Below, piece after piece: positions 1-5,126 of a stretch of 8,564 nt of DNA. The notes under the pieces were generated by a model. It made no database searches and was not told the DNA's origin. It was given only the letters and a program-made list of their open reading frames with translations. Each line of letters begins with the position of its first letter. Position 1 is the stretch's first letter. Made by a program: the position numbers and the translations under genes. This DNA comes from Patescibacteria group bacterium (lineage in GTDB: Bacteria > Patescibacteriota > Patescibacteriia > JAACEG01 > JAGUWE01): the NCBI GenBank assembly GCA_020062525.1, contig JAGUWE010000130.1, forward strand, positions 1 through 8,564, read 5' to 3'.

Positions 1-900
1 GAGTCAGTTGTCTTGCGACTTTTGTTGTATTCGCGCGGTGGTTTAGATTTTGAAGGGTTGGGACTGAGACCAGAATTATATCAGCTCTTAGAAGAGGAAA
101 TTTGTCGACCCAATGGTCTGCTTCTGACAACTGGTCCGACTGGTTCTGGCAAAACCTCCACTTTATATGCTGTTTTATTAAAATTAAAGAGTCCTGAGAC
201 AAAAATTATTACTATTGAAGATCCAATTGAATATAATTTAGCCGGTATTACCCAAAGTCAGACAGATGAAAAAAGGGGTCATACTTTTGCTAAGGCCCTG
301 CGCTCTGTGGTCCGTCAAGACCCAGATATTATTTTAGTCGGTGAGATTAGGGATTTGGAAACAGTTGAGGTGGCGGTTCAAGCCGCTTTAACTGGTCATT
401 TTGTTTTGTCAACCGTTCATACTAATAGTGCCGCGGCAGCAATTCCCCGACTTATTTCTTTAGGAATTAAGTCCTTTTTGTTAGCACCAGCTCTTAATGT
501 AGTAATGGGACAACGTTTAGTCAGACGTCTTTGCCCGGCTTGTAAAAAAGAAGCCAAATTAACAATCCCGCAATTAGAAAAAGTCAAGCAATTTTTAGTT
601 GGTCTACCTCAGAATTATCAAGATAAATTTAATTTGACTCAGCCCGAGCAATTAAAATTTTTTGAGAGTAAGGGTTGTGATAAATGTCAGGGCATTGGTT
701 ATAAAGGCCGAATTGGTATTTTTGAAATTATGAAGGTTAATAATGAAATCAGAGAATTGATTTTAGCCAAAGATGTGCCGGAGCATCAAATTTTTCAAGC
801 CGCAGTTAAAAACGGCTTGATTACTATGGCTCAAGATGGTGTTTTAAGAGCTGCCGAAGGTATCACTTCTTTAGAAGAAGTTTTCCGAGTAGCCCAGTAG
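1..900 (+). CDS. pilB: Type IV pilus/type II secretion assembly ATPase (PilB/GspE family), 5'-truncated by window edge
   Basis: C-terminal half of a secretion ATPase that powers pilus or pseudopilus assembly at the cytoplasmic face of the membrane. The frame is open from base 1 (it reads ESVVLRLL, as in PilB/GspE just before the nucleotide-binding domain), so the true start lies upstream and the TTG at 13 is internal. Visible motifs in order: Walker A GPTGSGKT (133-156), Asp box TIEDPIEY, Walker B ILVGEIRD followed by the His box STVHTNSA, and a paired-cysteine zinc site CPAC (532-543) and CDKC (676-687). The zinc site is typical of PilB/GspE and absent from the retraction ATPase PilT. About 299 codons are present, roughly half of a usual 550-600 residue protein. 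The last 38 bases overlap the convergent tsaE gene. The family is certain; whether it serves a type IV pilus or a type II system cannot be told here, although pili are the usual case in Patescibacteria. Confidence 0.93.
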   Translation, partial: ESVVLRLLLYSRGGLDFEGLGLRPELYQLLEEEICRPNGLLLTTGPTGSGKTSTLYAVLLKLKSPETKIITIEDPIEYNLAGITQSQTDEKRGHTFAKALRSVVRQDPDIILVGEIRDLETVEVAVQAALTGHFVLSTVHTNSAAAAIPRLISLGIKSFLLAPALNVVMGQRLVRRLCPACKKEAKLTIPQLEKVKQFLVGLPQNYQDKFNLTQPEQLKFFESKGCDKCQGIGYKGRIGIFEIMKVNNEIRELILAKDVPEHQIFQAAVKNGLITMAQDGVLRAAEGITSLEEVFRVAQ

Positions 901-1330
901 GGCCTTTGATTATCAATTCCCTGGCTTTACCACCTCGAATAATTTTTATCTTAATAAAAGTCGTTTTTTTTGGTAAAATTGATTTGATTTTATCAGCCCA
1001 TTCAATGACAGCGAGATCTTGTTTTCTGCCAAAAAATTCTAACGCACCTAAGGCGACTAAGTCATTGGTTCTTTTAAGGCGATAAGCATCAAAATGATGG
1101 ATAGTTTTGATTTTTGGGTGATTTGTTTTGTAAGTTCTAAATAAGATAAAAGTTGGACTGGTAATTTTTTCTTTAACTCCCAAGGACTGGCCCAAGCACT
1201 GAATAAAAAATGTCTTGCCCGCGCCCAGTTCACCAATCAAAGCTAAAACCTCGCCGCCTTTTAAAGAAGCAGCCATTTTTTGAGCCAAGAGTTTTGTTTG
1301 TTTTTCACTTTGAGAAATAATTTTTAACAT
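863..1330 (-). CDS. tsaE: tRNA threonylcarbamoyladenosine biosynthesis ATPase TsaE
   Basis: 155-residue P-loop protein of the TsaE (YjeE) family, the ATPase partner of TsaB-TsaD in making the t6A37 modification of ANN-decoding tRNAs in the cytoplasm. Seen in the sequence: Walker A GELGAGKT (residues 33-40), the TSPTF switch segment (57-61), HHFDAYRL (78-85) and the VIEWADK motif (108-114), all in family order and at family length (about 150). It is the only minus-strand gene. Its TGA stop lies inside the convergent pilB end, so its last dozen codons are antisense to pilB. It starts with ATG 37 bases from the divergent permease start. No Shine-Dalgarno is visible; a weak extended -10 (TGtTAAGAT) lies about 10 bases before the start on this strand. 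tsaB and tsaD are not in the window. Confidence 0.93.
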   Translation of the reverse strand: MLKIISQSEKQTKLLAQKMAASLKGGEVLALIGELGAGKTFFIQCLGQSLGVKEKITSPTFILFRTYKTNHPKIKTIHHFDAYRLKRTNDLVALGALEFFGRKQDLAVIEWADKIKSILPKKTTFIKIKIIRGGKARELIIKGPTGLLGKLLLKK

Positions 1331-1334
1331 AACT

Positions 1335-1357
1335 AAATCTTAACAAAAAAATCTTAA
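1335..1357. repeat. Two 9-bp direct repeats AAATCTTAA in the divergent gap
   Basis: AAATCTTAA occurs at 1335-1343 and again at 1349-1357, a 14-base period, filling most of the 37-base gap between the divergent tsaE and permease starts. It could be an operator-like pair or low-complexity chance in AT-rich DNA. No convincing -35/-10 pair for the plus-strand gene lies in the gap. Confidence 0.3.
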
Positions 1358-1367
1358 TTTTAAAAAT

Positions 1368-2414
1368 ATGACTGAAAAAAATCGTCTTTTAATGAATTTT
1401 TCAACTTGGTCAATTATTAAAGTCATCTTAGTTCTATTAGTGGTCTATCTGGTATTTTTAGTGGGAGACGCGCTCTTAATTTTTTATATTGCTTTAATTT
1501 TTGCCGCGGCTATTGATCCCTGGGCCGATTTAGCGGAAAAACATAAATTGCCACGAGGTTTAGCCGTTATTGTCACTTACATTTTACTCCTTGGTATTTT
1601 AAGTTTATCTTTGACGCTTTTAGTTGGTCCTTTAACCGAGCAATTTCGAGAATTAATTGATAATTTTCCCGCCCTTTGGCAAAAATTAACCCAACTCTTC
1701 TCATCTTTTAAGGCCTATTCTATTGAACATGGTTTTTATCAGCAGATTAAAGAGGCCTTAATGGGATTGAATTTAAATTTAGGCGAGCGAGCTGGTGGTT
1801 TACTTACTTTGACCAAAGATATTTTTCAGGCCCTTTTTTCTTTTCTCATGGTTTTAATTTTAACTTTTTTTCTAGTAATCAGTAAAAATTTTTTTAGAGA
1901 TGTTTTAAAATCAGCAGTGCCTAGATATTATCATCCCTTGCTCAATCAGCTCTTTGAAAAAATTCCAATTAAAATCGGCGCCTGGGTTAGAGGCCAGATT
2001 TTACTTTGTTTTATTATTTTTATCTTAGTTTATTTAGGACTACTGCTTTTAGGTGTTAAATATTCATTGGTCTTAGCTCTTTTTGCCGGCATCACTGAAT
2101 TTATTCCTTATTTAGGACCGATTATCGGCGCTATTCCAGCTGTGATTATTGCTTTTTTTCAATCGCCGATTTTGGCTCTTTGGGTGATTATTTTATACAC
2201 CGTGATTCAACAGTTAGAAAATAATATTTTAGTACCTAAAGTCATGCAGAAAGCAATTGGCATTAATCCTATCTTTAGTATTTTGGCTCTTTTGGTCGGA
2301 GCTCGTTTAGCCGGGGTTGTTGGTATGATTTTAGCTATCCCCACGGCCACTATTATTAGTGCCATTATTCAAGAGTTAGCGGTTAAAGAAAAAAAAGACG
2401 AATCAAAAATCTAA
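1368..2414 (+). CDS. AI-2E family transporter (PerM/TqsA-like permease)
   Basis: 348-residue polytopic inner-membrane protein of the AI-2E transporter family (Pfam PF01594). Members include TqsA, which exports autoinducer-2, and Na+/H+ antiporter-like proteins; the substrate here cannot be inferred. Hydrophobic segments are near residues 15-32, 34-50, 64-88, 153-172, 209-229, 231-266, 268-284 and 302-336, with a soluble loop at about 90-150. Family hallmarks seen are RGQ (208-210), EFIPYLGPIIGAIPA (244-258) and NNILVPKVMQKAIGINP (285-301), followed by a glycine-rich GARLAGVVGM segment and a charged tail. The length matches the family. The ATG at 1368 is chosen because it gives a short polar N-terminus before the first helix; the in-frame ATG at 1392 is possible and neither has a Shine-Dalgarno. 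It is the first gene of a probable operon with ruvA, which starts 6 bases after its stop. Confidence 0.9.
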   Translation: MTEKNRLLMNFSTWSIIKVILVLLVVYLVFLVGDALLIFYIALIFAAAIDPWADLAEKHKLPRGLAVIVTYILLLGILSLSLTLLVGPLTEQFRELIDNFPALWQKLTQLFSSFKAYSIEHGFYQQIKEALMGLNLNLGERAGGLLTLTKDIFQALFSFLMVLILTFFLVISKNFFRDVLKSAVPRYYHPLLNQLFEKIPIKIGAWVRGQILLCFIIFILVYLGLLLLGVKYSLVLALFAGITEFIPYLGPIIGAIPAVIIAFFQSPILALWVIILYTVIQQLENNILVPKVMQKAIGINPIFSILALLVGARLAGVVGMILAIPTATIISAIIQELAVKEKKDESKI

Positions 2415-2420
2415 TAATCT

Positions 2421-2999
2421 ATGATTTCTTATCTTCAAGGCGAAATTATTTTTCAAAATGACAAATCAATTATTGTTAAGGTTGATAATTTAGGTTATCA
2501 AGTTTTTATTACCACCCTTCTTTTAGAGAAAATTAAACAAGAAAAGTTAACTAACATTGAGCTTCACACCTATCTTTATGTCCGTGAAAAAAATTTAGAA
2601 CTTTATGGTTTTGGTAGTTTAGAAGAATTAGGGTTTTTTAAAAAATTACTTGGAGTTAGCGGTGTTGGACCTCGTTTAGCCCTTCATATTTTAGGTTTGA
2701 CTAATTTAGAGGAAATCAAACAAGCTATTGTTAATAACCAACCCGAATTTTTAACCAAAGTCTCTGGAGTCGGCAAAAAGACAGCCGAACGAGTGGTGAT
2801 GGAGTTGCGTTATAAAATTGATGATCTTGAGATGGTCTCTCCAACAAAACCAACCATAAACGATGAAGAAGTGGTTGAGGCTTTATTGCAGTTAGGTTAC
2901 CGATTGGTTGATGCTCGCGAGGCATTAAGAAAAATTCCTCGCGATTTGGTTGGTTCAGAAGAAAAATTAAAAGCCGCTCTAAAACTTTTAGGTAAATAA
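2421..2999 (+). CDS. ruvA: Holliday junction branch migration protein RuvA
   Basis: 192 residues, normal for RuvA, the tetrameric subunit that binds four-way DNA junctions and loads the RuvB motor during recombinational repair. Domain I (about 1-64) is the OB fold ending in YVREKNLELYGF. Domain II carries two helix-hairpin-helix motifs, LLGVSGVGPRLALHIL (about 76-91) and LTKVSGVGKKTAERVV (about 111-126). Domain III (about 147-192) is the RuvB-contacting three-helix end, EEVVEALLQLGYRLVDAREAL and onward. The two-residue acidic pin of E. coli RuvA (Glu55-Asp56) aligns here to Glu56-Lys57, so one acidic residue is replaced. It starts 6 bases after the permease stop and ends 1 base before the Mur ligase, suggesting one transcript with coupled translation. 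ruvB and ruvC are not in the window. Confidence 0.95.
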   Translation: MISYLQGEIIFQNDKSIIVKVDNLGYQVFITTLLLEKIKQEKLTNIELHTYLYVREKNLELYGFGSLEELGFFKKLLGVSGVGPRLALHILGLTNLEEIKQAIVNNQPEFLTKVSGVGKKTAERVVMELRYKIDDLEMVSPTKPTINDEEVVEALLQLGYRLVDAREALRKIPRDLVGSEEKLKAALKLLGK

Positions 3000-3000
3000 G

Positions 3001-4398
3001 ATGGCTCAAAAATTTTTTGAAAAATTCTTAATTAATTTAAAAAAAATAATACCCCGAGGGGTATTTAATTTTTTTAGCCCCTTTTATCATAAAGCGCTAG
3101 CTTATGTTGCCGCTTTTTTTTATGGCTGGCCGGCGGAAAAAATGATTGTTATTGGCGTCACTGGTACTAATGGCAAATCAACTACCGTTACCTTAGTTGC
3201 GGAAATTTTAGAAAAAGCTGGTTTTAAAGTTGGCTCAACTTCCACAGTTAATTTTAAAGTCGCTTCCAAAGTTTGGCTTAATGACACCAAAATGACAATG
3301 TTGGGCAGATTTCAATTGCAAAAGATGCTTTGTCAAATGGTCAAAGCTGACTGCCACTATGCTATTATTGAAACCTCTTCTCAAGGCATTAGTCAATTTC
3401 GACATTTGGGGATTAATTATGATATCGCTGTTTTTACTAATTTAACACCCGAACATTTAGAAGCCCACGGTGGTTTTGAGAATTATAAAGAGGCCAAGGG
3501 TAAATTGTTTAAACATTTAAGCAGGTCGCCTCGAAAAAAAATTAACGGCAAAAAAATTGAAAAAATAATTATCGCCAATCTCGATGATAAGCAGGCTCCT
3601 TATTTTCTTAATTTCCCAGTTGAGCAAAAAATTGGTTACACCCTCAAAGAAAAAAAGGGGGAAGTTTCTTTTAATAATTTAGAAATCATTAAAGGAGAAA
3701 AAATAAATCTCACGGCTTCTGGCTCAAGATTTGAAGTCAAAGGTGAAATTTTCAAAATCAATTTACTGGGTCAGTTTAATGTTTATAATGCCTTGGCCGC
3801 CTTAGCGGTTGCTTATTCTCAAGATATTGATTTTAATATTATTAAAAAAACATTGAGTCAGGTTCCCGGAGTGCCTGGGCGTTTGGAAAAAATTGAGCAA
3901 GGCCAATTGTTTACGATCATTGTTGATTACGCGCCAGAGCCGGCTTCTCTCGTTAAAGCTTATGAAGTGATTAAAGCTTTGCCTCACCGGCGGATTATTC
4001 ATCTTTTGGGTTCAACTGGTGGTGGTCGCGATCTATCTCGCCGTCCAATTTTAGGCCGAATTGCCGCTCAAAATGCGGACATGGTGATTGTGACTAATGA
4101 AGATCCTTATGATGACGACCCCTGGGAAATTATCAACCAGGTGGCCAAAGGCGCCGAGAAAGCCGGTAAAATTTTAGCAAATAATCTTTTTAAAATTTTA
4201 GATCGCCGCGAAGCAATAAAATTTGCTTTAACATTAGCCAATGAAGGTGATTTGGTTTTACTGACTGGTAAGGGCGCGGAGCAGGCAATGGTGGTTAAAA
4301 ACAATCAAAAAATCCCTTGGGATGACCGGGCAGTAGTCAAAGAAGAGTTAAAAAAATTTTCCAATCAATTTAATTCAAAAATTAAACCAAATCATTGA
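3001..4398 (+). CDS. murE: MurE-like UDP-N-acetylmuramyl peptide ligase lacking the usual N-terminal domain
   Basis: 465-residue Mur ligase, most like MurE, which adds the third amino acid of the peptidoglycan stem to UDP-MurNAc-L-Ala-D-Glu using ATP in the cytoplasm. Seen: P-loop GTNGKS (55-60), TNLTPEHLEAHGGFENY (about 146-162), the AKxKLF motif with Lys166 as the expected carbamylated lysine, VPGVPGRLE, then the C-terminal ligand domain with GSTGGGRDLSRRP and TNEDPYDDDP (about 365-374). The P-loop lies about 60 residues earlier than in typical MurE: the UDP-binding domain is replaced by a short basic and aromatic/hydrophobic segment (residues 1-47). The DNPR motif of diaminopimelate-adding enzymes reads EDPY here, so the added amino acid is uncertain. 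The ATG lies 1 base after the ruvA stop, with a weak AGG at 2990-2992 as possible ribosome site. Mur ligase is certain and MurE likely; MurT/CapB-like ligases are less likely alternatives. Confidence 0.82.
   Translation: MAQKFFEKFLINLKKIIPRGVFNFFSPFYHKALAYVAAFFYGWPAEKMIVIGVTGTNGKSTTVTLVAEILEKAGFKVGSTSTVNFKVASKVWLNDTKMTMLGRFQLQKMLCQMVKADCHYAIIETSSQGISQFRHLGINYDIAVFTNLTPEHLEAHGGFENYKEAKGKLFKHLSRSPRKKINGKKIEKIIIANLDDKQAPYFLNFPVEQKIGYTLKEKKGEVSFNNLEIIKGEKINLTASGSRFEVKGEIFKINLLGQFNVYNALAALAVAYSQDIDFNIIKKTLSQVPGVPGRLEKIEQGQLFTIIVDYAPEPASLVKAYEVIKALPHRRIIHLLGSTGGGRDLSRRPILGRIAAQNADMVIVTNEDPYDDDPWEIINQVAKGAEKAGKILANNLFKILDRREAIKFALTLANEGDLVLLTGKGAEQAMVVKNNQKIPWDDRAVVKEELKKFSNQFNSKIKPNH
3048..3075 (+). 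other. Terminator-like hairpin inside the 5' end of the Mur ligase gene
   Basis: The arms AATACCCC (3048-3055) and GGGGTATT (3058-3065) form a perfect 8-base inverted repeat, followed after three bases by seven T residues (3069-3075) and preceded by an A-rich run. This is the architecture of an intrinsic terminator, but it lies about 48 bases inside a coding region, encoding IIPRGVFNFF. It could attenuate the ruvA-murE transcript or be a by-product of codon choice. Confidence 0.4.
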
Positions 4399-4405
4399 TT
4401 TCTCT

Positions 4406-4433
4406 TTGCTCTCAAATTATGATACAATATAAT
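4406..4433 (+). promoter_or_regulatory. Candidate sigma70-type promoter for the small-protein/DUF4870 pair
   Basis: In the 53-base gap after the Mur ligase there is a perfect TATAAT (4428-4433) with a partial -35, TTGCTC (4406-4411), 16 bases upstream. An overlapping extended -10, TGATACAAT (4420-4428), is a second option. Transcription would begin near 4435-4440, leaving only about 12-17 untranslated bases before the ATG at 4452. A small perfect dyad AAATCA-T-TGATTT (4389-4401) spans the preceding stop codon, just upstream of the -35. It is the best promoter-like sequence in the window. Confidence 0.5.
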
Positions 4434-4451
4434 TAAATCAATTTTAATTTT

Positions 4452-4670
4452 ATGAACGGTGATTTGCTTGAAGAAATTTTTAGTGCGGTTAAAGCCAAAA
4501 TGGAGAACCAGGGTGCTTATGATCGAACCGCTTATGAAGAGTTTGTGGAAGAGGCAATTTTGGATTTTAGACGAGAGGGTTTGATTACTGATGACGATGA
4601 GTCAGAAGCTATCAAAGACAAATTAATGTTGCGCTGGCAGGAAGCCCAAAATTTTTTTGTTAAAGAATAA
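4452..4670 (+). CDS. Small acidic protein of unknown function
   Basis: 72 residues, not recognised as any named family. It is strongly acidic (19 Asp/Glu against 9 Lys/Arg by count) and has no signal peptide or membrane segment. Its pattern suggests two or three amphipathic helices: LLEEIFSAVKAKM, then YEEFVEEAILDFRRE, then an acidic turn TDDDESE and a helix IKDKLMLRWQEAQNFF. Support for it being real: good codon structure, a consensus promoter just upstream, and a compact fit 21 bases ahead of a membrane-protein gene on the same strand. It could be a small adaptor or binding protein, but nothing in the sequence assigns a function. No Shine-Dalgarno is visible before the ATG. Confidence 0.7.
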   Translation: MNGDLLEEIFSAVKAKMENQGAYDRTAYEEFVEEAILDFRREGLITDDDESEAIKDKLMLRWQEAQNFFVKE

Positions 4671-4691
4671 TTAATAAATAATCTAAAAATT

Positions 4692-5015
4692 ATGGAACTC
4701 AACAAAAAAGACATTGAAGAAAATCGCTACTGGGCGGCGCTTAGTTATCTATTTATCCTTTGTCTTGTTCCTCTTTTATTCAGAAAAAAAAGTCATTTTG
4801 CCCAATTTCATGCCAAACAAGGTTTGGTTTTAACAATCACTTGGATTGCGGTTTGGATTTTAGGTGTGATTCCTGTGCTCGGCTGGCTGATTATTATGCC
4901 CTTAGGGAATCTTTTGATGATTATCTTGAGCGTCTTGGGCGTGCTTAATGCTTTAGCTGGCAAATACTGGAAACTGCCGTATTTGCACCAGTACGCAGAG
5001 AAAATCAAACTGTAA
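4692..5015 (+). CDS. DUF4870/Tic20-like small membrane protein
   Basis: 107-residue integral membrane protein resembling the DUF4870 (Tic20-like, Pfam PF09685) group, whose role is not established. Seen: a polar N-terminus, a first hydrophobic helix at about 13-30, a basic loop RKKSHFAQFHAKQGL (31-45) that carries the family-like pattern F-x-x-F/H-A-x-Q, helices at about 44-62 and 64-86, and a short basic C-terminal tail ending near YAEKIKL. It lies 21 bases after the acidic-protein gene and probably shares its transcript. A shorter open frame at 4760-4948 is this gene read out of frame. No Shine-Dalgarno precedes the ATG. Membrane localisation is confident; the family name is moderately so. 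Confidence 0.8.
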   Translation: MELNKKDIEENRYWAALSYLFILCLVPLLFRKKSHFAQFHAKQGLVLTITWIAVWILGVIPVLGWLIIMPLGNLLMIILSVLGVLNALAGKYWKLPYLHQYAEKIKL

Positions 5016-5020
5016 TTTTT

Positions 5021-5103
5021 AGATTAATTAATAGATTAACGGATTGCGAATTAACGAATTAATTTTAAAAAAATTTAACCAATTCGTTAATACGTTAATT
5101 CGC
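5021..5103. repeat. AT-rich intergenic inverted repeat before ppsA
   Basis: The 111-base gap before ppsA holds repeated GATTAA/GAATTAA-type words. AGATTAA occurs at 5021-5027 and 5033-5039. A 17-base inverted repeat with one mismatch lies at 5046-5062 and 5087-5103 (outer core GCGAATTAACG), with a 24-base loop. A competing perfect 11-base pairing joins 5050-5060 to 5081-5091. Eight T residues follow at 5115-5122, 12 bases past the stem, so it is a poor intrinsic terminator but could weakly terminate the upstream transcript or shape the ppsA leader. No gene is seen in the gap. Confidence 0.6.
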
Positions 5104-5126
5104 TAAATAAATAATTTTTTTTAATT

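Noticed and set aside
13..900. TTG at 13 as the true start of the PilB/GspE protein
   Set aside because: The frame is open to base 1 with family-like residues (ESVV) before it, and the N-terminal domains expected for PilB would be missing; this is the window cutting the gene.
2731..3009. 92-codon open frame on the minus strand over the ruvA end
   Set aside because: It is fully antisense to the well-supported ruvA gene, its translation has no recognisable domain, and it adds nothing beyond the codon pattern of the gene beneath it.
3142..4398. Internal ATG (Met48) as the real start of the Mur ligase
   Set aside because: It would begin only seven residues before the P-loop and break the Mur fold's first strand, while the ATG at 3001 sits 1 base after ruvA with a weak AGG upstream.
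4532..4714. Minus-strand frame across the acidic-protein gene and the start of the DUF4870 gene
   Set aside because: It is antisense to both plus-strand genes, has no motif, and its direction conflicts with the promoter and gene order.
5021..5103. CRISPR-like array or origin of replication in the repeat-rich spacer
   Set aside because: The repeats are short, degenerate and without regular spacers, and no cas genes, dnaA or DnaA-box pattern is present.
5087..5115. Promoter for ppsA (TTAATA, 17-base gap, AATAAT)
   Set aside because: The -35 match is weak, the sequence is low-complexity and the leader would be only a few bases; such matches are expected by chance in DNA this AT-rich.
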